30,803 bases of DNA from Priapulus caudatus (lineage: Eukaryota > Priapulida > Priapulimorpha > Priapulimorphida > Priapulidae). The position numbers were made by a program, and so were the translations under genes. Shown in pieces: positions 11,663 to 20,901 of this stretch. Within the stretch, counting starts at the first letter, position 1. Each line of letters starts with the position of its first letter. The stretch spans positions 1 to 30,803 of the forward strand of contig NW_014578542.1 in NCBI RefSeq assembly GCF_000485595.1. The letters run 5' to 3'. Under the pieces are notes generated by a model, which saw only the letters and a program-made list of their open reading frames with translations, searched no databases and had not been told where the DNA came from.

Positions 11663-11812
11663 GTAACTCTCATGTTCTAGGTTTCGATACGTGGGTGCGT
11701 CACGTTTCGGCCCCTCGCGTGCAAAGTAACGTGATTGGGCAGAGACAAGATTGCGTAATATTCATTTGCGTATGTGATTTGGTGATCACCAGTAAAGCGT
11801 TATTCAGTTATG

Positions 11813-12173
11813 CAGGGTGCGAAATTAACGCGAGTCCGTAGTCAAATACTGCCTGATTTACCGTCGGACTCCCTGATTTGACATATGCAGGAGTCTGTGT
11901 GACTCCCTGAAAATTCTGCTATACTAACTAGTTGGTTCCAGAGCACGGCCTCCTTATTATTCGCACGCGAAATTACCGTATTTCTTCAGCAAATGTACAA
12001 AGAAAATTTGGCAGACGTGCAACCGCATGAATCTTCAAAATAAGCACATGTTATTGTTAATATCTTTAGTTTTTAACTTCAGACTGCGGACTCCCTCGTT
12101 TTGCCGCGGACTCCCTCTTATTGAGGGCAGGGAGTCCGTTGGACTCCCTTTTTCAAAAGTTAATTTCTACCTG
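11813..12173 (-). mobile_element. CAGGG-ended MITE, copy B, inverted
   Basis: Same family as 8843 but reversed: starts CAGGGTGCGAAATTAACG and ends AAGTTAATTTCTACCTG. It lies in intron 4. GTTATGCA at 11807-11814 recurs exactly at 12174-12181. The last two bases of the left copy overlap the element's own CA, so the duplication is 6-8 bp. Eight bases would fit a hAT-type insertion. Confidence 0.85.
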
Positions 12174-12216
12174 GTTATGCATGTAATAATAATGTAATAA
12201 TAATAATAATAATAAT

Positions 12217-12312
12217 ATCATCGGGAGTAAATAACATGTACAGTTTAAAATAGGCCTATAGGTATAGACTATAATAGGCTGTTAAAAATAACCCAATTAT
12301 TTACCCCTGATA
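12217..12312. mobile_element. Small TA-flanked MITE (TCAGGGGT end)
   Basis: Left TATCATCGGGAGTAAATAAC and right TTATTTACCCCTGATA are imperfect inverted repeats related to the TCAGGAGT family at 1584. ATA triplets flank both sides. Confidence 0.6.
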
Positions 12313-12465
12313 ATATTAATAGTTAGCAAGAATAAAAATGTAATAATAATAATAATAATACCAGTGATGATATTAATAATAACAACAGTAATAACTTAAT
12401 AATAGTAATAGTAAACGATAACTCACCAGCTCCTCCTTGACACCTCCTCCTCCTCCCCTTGGCAG

Positions 12466-12653
12466 TGTTCGATTACAACTACTCCGCGGGCAGGGCCGGC
12501 GGTAAGACGCGCTCGCTGGATCGTCCGCGGCCGGCGTCTGCCGTGCCGTGGGAGCGGGAGGAGCGAGGACGCAGCCGACACCGGACACTGAGCGGGCCGC
12601 AGCCGGCCGCGCCGACACAGAGCAAGCCTGCCGCGGGACTCCGCACGAAGCAC
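12466..12653 (+). CDS. MDM1: MDM1-like exon 5
   Basis: Acceptor TCCCCTTGGCAG|TG, phase 1 in, phase 0 out. Begins VFDYNYSAGRAGG, then a basic Arg/Pro/Ser-rich linker with VPWEREERGRSRHR, ending GLRTKH. Nominal donor CGAAGCAC|GTGAGC at 12653/12654; reading on gives VSES and a TAG stop. The exon end and donor are repeated at least four more times downstream. Confidence 0.8.
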
Positions 12654-13470
12654 GTGAGCGAGTCGTAGAGTGGGAGGAGGGGAGGAGAGAGAGGAGGAGA
12701 GAGAGGAGGAGGAGGAGGAGAGGAGAGAGAGAGAGGTGGGGCAAGAGGGAGGAGGAGAGAGAGAGGTGGAGAGAGAGGGAGGGAGACTGTGCCTGTCGTG
12801 GGACTCCGCACGAAACACGTGAGCGAATCGTAGAGGGGGAGGAAGGGAGGAGAGAGAGGTAGAGGAGAGAGGAGGAGGAGGGAGAAGAGGAGAGAGAAGT
12901 GGAGGGAGAGAGAGAGGTGGAGAGAGAGGGAGGGAGACAGAGACTGTGCCGGTCATGGGACTCCGCACGAAACACGTGAGCGAGTCGTAGAGGGGGAGGA
13001 GGGGAGGAGGGGGAGGAGGAGGAGAGAGGAAGAGGAGAGAGAGGAGGAGAGAGAGCGAGAGAGAGGGAGGAGGGAGAAGAGAGGTGGAGAGAGGGAGGGA
13101 GATGGAGACCGTGCCGGTCGTGGGACTCCGCACGAAACACGTGAGCGAGTCGTAGAGGAGGAGGAGAAAGAGGAAGAGAGAGAGAAGGGAGGAGGAGAAA
13201 GAGGAAGAGAGAGAGAAGGGAGGAGGAGAGAGAGAGGTGGAGAGAGAGGGAGGGAGGGAGACTGTGCCTGTCGTGAGACTCTGTATGAAACACGTGAGCG
13301 AGTTGTAGAGGGGGAGGAGAGAGAGGAAGAGAGAGAGGGAGGAGGGAGAAGAGGAGAGAAAGGGGGGAGGAGAGTGAGCGAGTCGTATTGTGGGAGGAGG
13401 GAGGGGAGTAGAGAGAGAGAGGATGAAAGGGAGAGAATGGGGGGAGGAGAGTGAGCGAGTCGTAGAAGGG
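12620..13470 (+). repeat. Donor-spanning degenerate satellite after exon 5
   Basis: The exon-end segment GGACTCCGCACGAA(G/A)CAC followed by GTGAGCGA(G/A)TCGTAGAG occurs at the true exon (GT at 12654) and again with GT at 12819, 12976, 13141 and 13294. Truncated copies keeping only GTGAGCGAGTCGTA have GT at 13374 and 13451. Spacings are about 165, 157, 165, 153, 80 and 77 bp. Between copies lies GGAGGA/GAGAGA purine-rich filler. Confidence 0.92.
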
Positions 13471-13532
13471 GAGGAGAGAGAGGTGGAGAGAGGAGGAGGA
13501 GGGAGAGAGATGAAAAGAGAAAGAGAGCAGAT

Positions 13533-13611
<79 letters not shown>

Positions 13612-13612
13612 A
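12660..13612. repeat. Polypurine (GA/GGA) tract, intron 5
   Basis: Nearly 1 kb of purines on the + strand, broken only by the exon-end copies, finishing in a pure GA run (about 13533-13605). It could form intramolecular triplex DNA. Three minus-strand frames stay open across it because CT repeats lack stops; they are not genes. Confidence 0.9.
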
Positions 13613-13761
13613 TTGCGAGACAGCAAACACAAGCGATAGATTTTTTCCCAAAATAAAATTTGTCGAGAGAAAAAACGTAAAAAGTGTGACTTCTCCCGTA
13701 CCCTCCCATCTCCTCACTGACATCACCCGTTTGTGTTTTCCCACGTTTGGTGACCGCGCAG

Positions 13762-13875
13762 GGCTACCACATCGACCCACACGCCGTGCGACACCACGAT
13801 GGCAGACGCTCCGTCTCCGAGGTGAGGGAGCCACCGCGCAAGGAGAAGTCGGACACGAGGAGTTCTCACGCCAAG
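13762..13875 (+). CDS. MDM1: MDM1-like exon 6
   Basis: Acceptor GACCGCGCAG|G, 114 nt, phase 0 to 0. Encodes GYHIDPHAVRHHDGRRSVSE, then VREPPRKEKSDTRSSHAK. Donor GCCAAG|GTAGGT. A second donor-like site, TCCGAG|GTGAGG, lies inside at 13821/13822 and would shorten the exon by 54 nt without changing frame. Confidence 0.75.
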
Positions 13876-14013
13876 GTAGGTTTCTTCATTTCTCGACATT
13901 CTGCCTCGGCGTCTCGGGCAGCGGTGGCTCCATCGTGTGGCTATTTAAACAAACTCAGTGCATTGAGCGTGTTGGAGTGATACTTGCAGTGTCTCGTGCA
14001 CTTGTTCACTTGT

Positions 14014-14116
14014 CAGTTATGAACCTGTTATAGCTATGATGTTAGTTATGTATTAGTTATGAACCTGTTATAGCTATGATGTTAGTTATGTATTAGTTAT
14101 GAACCTGTTCAGTTAT
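14014..14116. repeat. 40-bp tandem repeat, intron 6
   Basis: About 2.5 units of AGTTATGAACCTG, then TTATAGCTATGATG, then TTAGTTATGTATT. GTTATGAACC recurs at 14016, 14056 and 14096. Confidence 0.93.
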
Positions 14117-14360
14117 GATGTGTTGATCACAAACTACCCGAAGTGGAACATTCATCATCGATCGTAGTGTGAGCACGTCTAGCGTTTACCAGCAGTATCG
14201 GGTTTACAACGCGATTATAGTTCGCGTTTAATGTACGCAACGACCACACGATGGCGCTACTCGTCATCTTCCCTACGTCTCATCTAATATATCTCATTTC
14301 GCCCCGTAGTCTGTGAGCGCGCGTACGCTCCCATCTCTTATCGCACACTTTGCTCACCAG

Positions 14361-14486
14361 GAGGACCCGGCGCTGCGATACCGCGCAGGCGAGCGGCGAG
14401 CAACGCGCGGACAGACGAGCGAGTACTCGCGGCAGTTCCACGCGCGGACGCCGCTCGAATCGCCGGTCGTCGCCGCCGCGGGCAAG
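14361..14486 (+). CDS. MDM1: MDM1-like exon 7 (SEYSRQF repeat)
   Basis: 126 nt, phase 0 to 0. Encodes EDPALRYRAGERRATRGQ, then TSEYSRQFHARTP, the fourth SEY repeat, and ends VVAAAGK at donor GGCAAG|GTAAGC. Two acceptors fit the frame: TTTGCTCACCAG at 14360 and TTTCGCCCCGTAG at 14309. The latter adds 17 residues starting SVSARTLPSL. Confidence 0.82.
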
Positions 14487-14543
14487 GTAAGCGTGACGAC
14501 GATCACGTCCCCCGCGCGCCGCGCACGTGCTGTCATCGTAATG

Positions 14544-14825
14544 CAGGGGTAGAAATTAACTTTTGAACAAGGGTCCGTTCAAAAAGAGGGGGTCCGCAGC
14601 AAAATGAAGGAGTCCGCAGTCTGAAGTTGTAAATTAAAGATATCAATTATCAACGCATGTGCTTATTTTGAAGATTTAATATTAAAATTTAACTAACAAG
14701 AAATCTTGGTTTAGTATAGCAGAATTTTCAGGGAGTCACACGGACTCCTGCATATGTCAAATCATGGAGTCCGACAGTAAATCGGGGAGTATTTGACTCC
14801 GGACTCGCGTTAATTTCGCACCCTG
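14544..14825 (+). mobile_element. CAGGG-ended MITE, copy C
   Basis: Start CAGGGGTAGAAATTAACTTT, end TTAATTTCGCACCCTG. It has lost part of the interior, including the TGCCAAATTTTC block. Inserted in intron 7, 58 bp after the exon 7 donor, so it may influence splicing. Flanks (GTAATG/GTATAA) match only partly. Confidence 0.83.
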
Positions 14826-15164
14826 GTATAAATGTGACGTCAAAGTCACACACACGGGCAAAAACCTGTACATCAGACCTGTATGTCAATCACATGCAGT
14901 TAAAGACCTGCNAGTAAATAGTACATAGTCTGTGCACACATATTTTACACTAAACACACGTGTATAGTCTATGCATGCATAATATATGTGTGTCCTTCAA
15001 CGACTTATTAAGAGGAAAAGGATTATATATGTTATATAATTATTTTAGGCTATGTATGCAGCGATCACGTTCTCAATGCACCACCGTATATATTCTAGGT
15101 GTTAGTTACATCTCTAGCTGAGTTCAAGCGCTGTTTGCTGCGATCACATCTTACTCACACACAG
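14826..15164 (+). other. Rest of intron 7
   Basis: AT-rich, with one ambiguous base (n) at 14912. No feature recognised before the acceptor of exon 8. Confidence 0.5.
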
Positions 15165-15396
15165 TATTCTCCGCGCCCTTCCTGTCTAACCGTTACGACG
15201 GTTGCTTTCCGCAGTCTCGCGTCCGCGTCGGCCATGTCGCAGGACTCCCTCGACTCCGTCGCGACGCTGCAGTCGCACACAGGTGGCGCCACCGCCGCTG
15301 CTGCCGCCGCAAGTCCGAAGAAGCAGAGAGGCGGCAAGACGACGCAGCGGCAGCGGCAGCAGCAACAGCGTCCGCACACCGTCGCCGCTCCAACGG
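15165..15396 (+). CDS. MDM1: MDM1-like exon 8
   Basis: Start 15165, after TTACTCACACACAG, is chosen because it gives phase 0 to match exon 7. The stronger-looking acceptor TTGCTTTCCGCAG at 15214 would break the frame. Encodes AMSQDSLDSVATLQ, a poly-Ala run, SPKKQRGGK and a Gln/Arg-rich segment, ending in phase 1 at CCAACGG|GTTAGT. Low-complexity linker sequence, so family evidence is weak here and support comes from phase continuity on both sides. Confidence 0.62.
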
Positions 15397-15739
15397 GTTA
15401 GTATTTGATTTCCGCTCGAGTTCGTCGCTAACTTTAAGCTCGGTGGCATCCGGTGATAAGCTGATCGAACACAGATGGGGTAGTGCAGTATATTCTGGGT
15501 CCTGGATCAGAATTGCTCTGCGATAGGGGCAAAAACGCTGCTTAGTAACAAATGCCGTAAAGTCGACATTTTGGCGGGAACACATAAAAACACGTGCAGA
15601 TTGTTCTAGCACGACCGACCTGGTGACAATATCCAAGGTGACATCGTTATCTCATTCGGATGGACAGTTCGATCATAGGCGCTACTTTACCGTCCGCATT
15701 CAAGAACATTTGACCCCCCAAAAAAAGTTAAATTAACTG

Positions 15740-16360
15740 ATGCCTATAATGGTATCCCCGCGACGAAGCGGCGGGGAATACTATGGGGTTCATGTCGGTC
15801 AGCCGCCACCGCAGACATTTTTCTTCCGCGCTAGAACTCGACCCCTAATGATGTAGCGGACCAAAACATCAGTCTACTTACACATCTGGGGAAGGTGTCG
15901 CAGACCAAACCAGGTCACGGCCCAACCTTTATTTGACAGTGACCTTGCCGGCAGCAGAGTCTCTTCCGTCTAGATACGGCCCCCTAGTGACTAGCTTGCG
16001 AGCAAACTTCGCTATACTTACCATCCTTGGGCCGAGATGGGGCGCCGTACCAAAACCACGTCCACTGCGGCTCTTTATTTGGACCTTAACCTATGACCTT
16101 GATCATATGTCTCTTCCGCTCTATAACGCGGCCCCTAATGACCTGAGAAACGCGACCAAACTTAGGAAGGACGTACACATCTTCGGGGGAAGGTGTGTCG
16201 CATACCGAAACCAGGGACTGCACCCTGTATTTGACATTTGACCGTTGACCTTCAATCATAGTTCGCGTCCGCTCTAGAAAACTCGTCCCCTAATGACTAG
16301 CAAACCGAGCAAACTTCGCTATACGTACACATTCTTGGGGAGAAGTCGCGTACCAAAACC
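15740..16360 (+). repeat. Degenerate ~150-bp dispersed or tandem repeat, intron 8
   Basis: Three to four diverged copies share, in order, TTTGAC..TGACCTT, TCTTCCG.TCTAGA, CCCCTAATGA, CAAACTTCGCTATAC, ACACATCTTGGGG and GTCGCGTACCAAAACC. The left edge holds the CCCCGC..GCGGGG palindrome. Its frames are not coding. Confidence 0.65.
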
Positions 16361-17100
16361 CCCCTAAGGCAACAATTTTAACATACTGAGCACATCTCAG
16401 CAGATGAGTTTTGCAACAAACTTGGCTTTGCCGGACTTATTGAACTGGACCGACCGTCTACGTCCTTTACAGGATATTTCATTCAGATACTAGAGCACCG
16501 GGATACATGTAGTTGGCGACAACTGCCCGTTCAGTTCATTAACGAATGCGGGAGCGAGGAATCGTGTATCGCATGCTGCGAGGAAGGCGTGTGTGAACAC
16601 GGGTTAGGTGAGGACAGACGCGAATACCGCGCTCGGCCTGAAACGTCAATTTGCGGCATGTTTCTCCTGACCAGAAAAGCGTCTTGAGGTGCTAAAAAGC
16701 AGTTTTGCGTGTGTTTGCGCCGTTTGACGTCCTAGCCAAAGCGATGCCCACCGCAGGTGCTCACCCAGTAGGGCGGTCCAGGGGCCAGCCCCCCTCCGCA
16801 AGTCTTTTTGGAAAAACCGTGGGAATATTGCGTGCATGTCGAAGCATAGGTGCGATGTTAGTTCAATAAAGCTGACGTGATTGAGAGAAGAACTGATGGC
16901 CCGTCAGCCTGGCGGGTGTGGACAAATTTCGGTGTGCGGCTGAGATTTTAGCGAGGCGCCTGCCTCGCGGGTGTCATGCAGGGGAAACACGGCGCACGGT
17001 ACTCCGCGCGGCTTGTGTAAACAGGCACCATCGCAAGTACATCAAAGCTTGATTTGCTACGCGCGCTCACCCTCGCCGTCCACCTGTTCGCAGCAGCGCC
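16361..17100 (+). other. Intron 8 middle, no feature recognised
   Basis: Unique-looking DNA with mixed composition. A short GCGAGG..CCTCGC hairpin sits near 16952. No gene supported. Confidence 0.45.
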
Positions 17101-18423
17101 GAAGAGTTATATTGATACGTGATATTGTACCGTGCGATCACCTCGCGTCCGCCTTCGCAGCAGACGCGAATAGTTATATTGATACGCTTGATCGTGTACG
17201 TGCGCAATCACCCTCGGGCGGCGCCGGCTTCGCGAGCCAGCGCGAATATGTTATTGATACGGGAGGTGTACGAGGCGATCACCCTCGCGGCACCTGTCGC
17301 GCCCGCGCGAATATTTATAGGGATACGGTTGATTTGGACGTGCGATCACCCTCGCGTCCGCCTGTTCGCAGCACAGCGCAATATTATATTGATACGCTTG
17401 ATTGGATACGTGCGATCACCCTCGCGGTCCACCGTCTTCGCCAGCCGCGCGAAGTATGTATATTGATACGGTGATTTGACGTGCCGATCACCTCGCCGTC
17501 CGCCTGTTCGCCAGAACGCGAAGATGTAATATTGATACGTTGATTAGGTACGTGCGATCACCTCGCGTCCGCCTGTTCGCAGCAGCGCGAATATTTATAT
17601 TGATACGCTTGATTGTACGTGCGATCACCCCTCGCGTCCGCCTGTCGCGCCAGCAAGCGCGAATATTTATATTGATACGTTGATTTGTACGGGCGATCAC
17701 CCTCGCGTCCACCTGTTCGCAGCCGCGCGAATATTTAATATTGATACGTGCATGGGCGACGGGCGCATCACCCTCGCGCGTCGGCCCGCTTCGCAGCCAG
17801 CGCGAATATTCTATATTTGATACGTGATGTGTACGTGCGATCACCTCGCGGCCACCTGTTCGCCAGAGCGACGAAATATTTATATTGATACGTTGATGCG
17901 GTACGTGCGAATCACCTCGCGGCCACCTGTTCGCCAGCAGCGCGGAATATTTATATTGATACGTTGATATTGTACGTGCGTCACCTCGCGTCCCCTGTCG
18001 CAGCCAGCGCGAATTATTTATATTGATACGGGGATTTGTACGGGCGATCACCCTCGCTCCACTGGTCGCAGCAGCGCGAATATTGATATTGATACGTTGA
18101 TGTGTACGCTGCCGATCACCCTCGCGTCCGCCTGTTCGCAGCCAGCGCGAATATTGATATGATAACGTTGAGTGTACGGGCGATCACCCTCGCGTCCCGC
18201 CTGTGCGCCAGCAGCGCCGAAGATTTATATGGATACGTTGATGTGTACGGCGATCACCCCTCGCGTCCCACCGGGTAGCGCCAGCAGCGCGACTATTTAT
18301 AATGATACGGCTGATTGTGTACGTGCGATCACCCTCGCGTCCGCCTGTTCGCAACAGCGCGAATATTTATATTGATACGTTGATGTGTACGTGCGCTCAC
18401 CCTTGTTCTTGCCTGTTTCGCAG
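17101..18423 (+). repeat. ~70-bp acceptor-bearing satellite before exon 9
   Basis: About 19-20 units of roughly 66-75 bp. Each carries TACGTGCGATCACCCTCGCG, TCCGCCTGTTCGCAG, CAGCGCGAATATTTATA and TTGATACGTTGAT. GATACG-type marks recur from about 17113 to 18374. The last unit runs into TTCTTGCCTGTTTCGCAG, the acceptor of exon 9, which aligns with the CTGTTCGCAG of every unit. Units differ mainly by one-base indels. Confidence 0.93.
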
Positions 18424-18549
18424 CGAGCAGAGCAAGGAAGCAGCCAGAGCCACGGCAGGGCAAGCCCGCGGGGCGCGCGAGGCCAGTCAGACCGCTCTCA
18501 CTGCCACTGGACGACAGCTCCGTCAATTGCGACTGCGGTGCTGACCAGG
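18424..18549 (+). CDS. MDM1: MDM1-like exon 9
   Basis: Acceptor TGCCTGTTTCGCAG|C, phase 1 in and out. The chosen frame reads ASRARKQPEPRQGKPAG, then a Pro/Leu stretch, LPLDDSSVNCDCGADQ, and joins exon 10 in frame. The other two frames do not connect. Donor GACCAGG|GTGAGC. Mostly basic linker with a short acidic/Cys segment; no domain recognised. Confidence 0.65.
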
Positions 18550-19086
18550 GTGAGCGATCGCTACGCAGTAGATATACTATGCAGAAGGATACGCAGTAGT
18601 TAGCGATTACTTATAGGAATTACTTAATACCTAACGACTTATAATATATAACTTAAATAATAACTTACTATAATCAAGAGGAAGCTTTGCTGCACACACA
18701 TCAGCCTAAAATCTCAGTTGGCAGTATTCCAAAGCAGACAATTGAATGTAGCCTTTAGTAGTAAGCGTAGTACTATCGAGTAGGGTGAGTTGATCATTGA
18801 TCTATTGAGTAGGTGAGTCATCAAGCTCGTACATGGGAGCTAGAAAAGATTTCACTGTCATAAAAGTGAAGAACCTAATAGTTGAATAACCACATAAATA
18901 CAGCGAACCAATTAAACCACTTAAAAATATCTGAAAAATCCATCCGAGCTACAAAAACTCGCAAACAGTCCCTAAAACCATGCAATCCACATTCTCGCGG
19001 GAATTGCCGAAAATGCCAAAAATACCAACACAACAAACACCCGTTCATCCTCGCAGCTGACACCCCCGCCGCTGCCTCTACTAAAC
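18550..19086 (+). other. Intron 9, first half
   Basis: AT-rich with two near-copies of a GAGTAGG(GT)GAGT segment near 18780-18815. No gene supported. Confidence 0.5.
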
Positions 19087-19412
19087 TCCTAACCCTAACC
19101 CTAACCCTAACCTTAACTTTCTAACCCTAACCCTAACCCTAGCCTTAACCCCAACCCTAGCCCTAACCCTAACCCCAACCCTAGCCTTAACCCCAACCCT
19201 AGCCCTAACCCTAACCCCAACCCTAGCCCTAACCCTAACCTCAAACCTAGCCCTAACCCTAACCTCAACCCTAGCCCGACCAGGCTGTGCGACGGATTGT
19301 CTATACAGTATCCTATACGGTATCCTAACCCTAGCGATACCGTTTCTTGGAGCTAACCTCAACCCTAGCCCTAACCTCAACCCTAGCCCTAACCCCAACC
19401 CTAACCCTACAA
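19084..19412 (+). repeat. Telomere-like CCCTAA array in intron 9
   Basis: Starts with near-perfect CTAACC units (hexamer of the TTAGGG/CCCTAA type) and degrades into CTAACCTCAACCCTAGCC-type composites. A non-repeat insert lies at about 19280-19350. The orientation is CCCTAA on the coding strand, and the array ends about 40 bp before the exon 10 acceptor. Confidence 0.93.
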
Positions 19413-19450
19413 CTGACCATAATCCTCCCCCGGCGCCGACGCCATTGCAG

Positions 19451-19681
19451 AATTCGGATCGGTGTCGGAGGACGAGGAGGCGGGAGACGTGACCCCGACG
19501 CCCGGCCACGCCCCGGCCCTGCCTGGCCACGCCCCAGCCACGCCCGCGTCCGTCGCCGACGTGCACTCGTCGATGAAGAGGAAGGTCTACCGCGCGGCGC
19601 TGCCGTTGTCGGAGCCGTCCCACCAGGGGGCGCCACCCGTGGTCGTGTCGCTTGCCGATCTTAAGCGCCCGCTGTTGACGG
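19451..19681 (+). CDS. MDM1: MDM1-like exon 10
   Basis: Acceptor GACGCCATTGCAG|A, 231 nt, phase 1 to 1. Encodes SVSEDEEAGDV, repeats of TPGHAPALPGHAPA, then SSMKRKVYRAALPLSEPSHQ, then GAPPVVVSLADLKRPLLT. Donor TTGACGG|GTGAGT. The same GAPP motif occurs in exon 1 near a Ser/Pro stretch. It precedes the last exon directly, and the phase agreement supports both neighbours. Confidence 0.82.
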
Positions 19682-19887
19682 GTGAGTAGCGAGCGTCGCA
19701 GCACGTGTGTAGGCAGCGTGCGCGCGGTGGGACTACGCGGCAGTGAGTTGGGTTCGTTACGGTGTGGGAACGCGTACTAAGCCTATCGCGTGTAGCCGAT
19801 GTGCTTGCTGTATGCCTCGCTCGCGACATCGATTCAATGTCATGTCGAAACGAACGTCGTATTTCTGAGGTGCTGGGCCGCGCGCGC

Positions 19888-20118
19888 AACCTCTAACCCT
19901 GCGACGACCTCTAACCCCCACAATGACCTCTAACCCTGCAACGACCTCTAACCCTGCGACCTTTAACCCCACGATGACCTCTAACCCCGTGACAACCTCT
20001 AACCTTGTGACGACCTCTAACCCTGCGACCTCTAACTCTGCAACCTGTAACCCTGTGACGACCTCTAACCCTGCGACCTCTAACCCCACAACCTCTAACC
20101 CTTGTGACCTCTAATCCG
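19888..20118 (+). repeat. CTAACCC-based repeat in intron 10
   Basis: About fifteen units of CTCTAACCCTGCGAC type, 12-17 bp, varying at the GCGAC part. They derive from, or converge on, the same CTAACCC core as the intron 9 array. Reaches to 20 bp before the exon 11 acceptor. Confidence 0.92.
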
Positions 20119-20138
20119 CGCATTTGTTGTTCGTTCAG

Positions 20139-20299
20139 CAGACGACAGGGATGACGCGCACTCTGTGTCTTCGATGTCCGTCGCCTCCAGCTGCAGCCTA
20201 GCGTCCAACGTGTTGGACCGCGCGCGCGAACGCCAGCACCACTTCTGGGGTCCGCCGGCCGACACCGACGAATCGTCCGCCGACCCGTCCGACAGGTGA
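20139..20299 (+). CDS. MDM1: MDM1-like terminal exon 11, copy 1
   Basis: Acceptor TTGTTGTTCGTTCAG|C, phase 1 in. Encodes ADDRDDAHSVSSMSVASS, then CSLASNVLDRARERQHHFWG, then a short acidic tail ending SADPSDR and TGA at 20297-20299. The Asp-rich start, Ser run, Leu..Ala-Arg-x-Arg helix and FWG match the C-terminus of vertebrate MDM1, the strongest family evidence in the gene. The stop lies inside GACAGGTGATC, which also reads as a donor, and the 103-bp satellite begins at this very point. Confidence 0.88.
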
Positions 20300-20901
20300 T
20301 CCCCGCGACCTCCACGTACGGTCGGGGTCACACAGGGGTCGCGACCTTTGTGCGACCTTTGCGAGGACGACGCGACTCGTGGCGCCATCTCGCTACAGGT
20401 GATTGCGGCGACCTCCGCGCACGGCTGGGGTCACGCAGGGGTCACGACCTTTGTGCGACCTTTGTGAGGACGACGCAACCTGTGGCGCCATCTCGCTACA
20501 GGTGATCCCTGCGACCTCCACGTACTGTCGGGGTCACGCAGGGGTCGCGACCTTTGTGCGACCTTTGCAAGGACGACGCGACTCGTGGCGCCATCTCGCT
20601 ACAGGTGATCGCCACGACCTCCGTGCACGGCTGGGGTCATGCAGGGGTCGCGACCTTTGCGAGGACGACGCGACTCGTGGCGCCATCTCGCTACAGGTGA
20701 TCGCCACGACCTCCACGTACGGTCGGGGTCATGCAGGGGTCACGACCTTTGTGCGACCTTTGCGAGGACGACGCAACTCGTGGCGCCATCTCGCTACAGG
20801 TGATCGTGGCAACCTCTGCGCACAGCCGGGGTCACGAAGGGGTCGCAACCTTTGTCCGACCTTCGCAAGGACGATGCGATTTGTGGCGCCATCTCGCTGC
20901 A
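20296..20901 (+). repeat. 103-bp satellite, block 1 (6 units)
   Basis: Units begin GTGATC(C/G) and end CATCTCGCTACAG. Starts at 20296, 20399, 20502, 20605, 20697 and 20800; five of the six are about 103 bp and one (20605) is 92 bp. Each contains GACCTCC, GGTCGGGGTCA, GCAGGGGTC, GACCTTTG and GGACGACGCGACTCGTGGCG. The last unit is cut at CTCGCTGCA, where the exon 11 duplication begins. Confidence 0.95.

Larger units (their letters stand above)
9516..20299 (+). other. MDM1: MDM1-like gene, 11 exons, plus strand
   Basis: MDM1 is a microtubule-binding protein of centrioles and nucleus; in mammals it restrains centriole duplication. Eleven exons with GT-AG borders keep one reading frame through every junction. 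Phases at the exon ends are 2, 2, 0, 1, 0, 0, 0, 1, 1, 1, then stop. Four copies of the family's [S/T]-E-Y-x3-[F/Y] repeat are present: TEYNAQYCNW (exon 1), SEYLEKF (exon 3), SEYDEQYKW (exon 4) and SEYSRQF (exon 7). Exon 3 also holds a W/Y-rich segment ending GEWKKVKQ, resembling the human GAWTHVKG region. The C-terminus has a Ser-rich stretch and ARERQHHFWG near the end, like the human ...FWG tail. From Met 9546 the product would be about 564 residues, shorter than the roughly 714 of human MDM1, so N-terminal exons may be missing. Introns are rich in MITEs and satellites. The assignment rests on motif order and the tail, not on a search. Confidence 0.85.

Noticed and set aside
12373-13834. 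Three very long overlapping minus-strand frames (293-428 codons) rich in Ser, Leu and Pro
   Set aside because: They are the complement of the GA/GGA tract, which lacks stops in all frames; they overlap each other and the sense-strand exons 5 and 6.
15215-15396. Exon 8 starting at the acceptor 15214
   Set aside because: It has the better pyrimidine tract, but its frame does not join exon 7 and gives an Arg-rich wrong-frame peptide; the 15165 start keeps phase on both sides. Kept only as an alternative.
16971-18051. Frames of 167 and 187 codons in the array before exon 9
   Set aside because: Their repeated peptides simply follow the ~70-bp unit and appear on both strands.
17101-18423. Regularly spaced repeats suggesting a CRISPR array
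   Set aside because: The units are continuous satellite repeats without unique spacers, in eukaryotic DNA, and no cas genes are present.
19081-19704. A 207-codon minus-strand frame with Val/Arg repeats
   Set aside because: It reads through the telomere-like array and antisense of exon 10.
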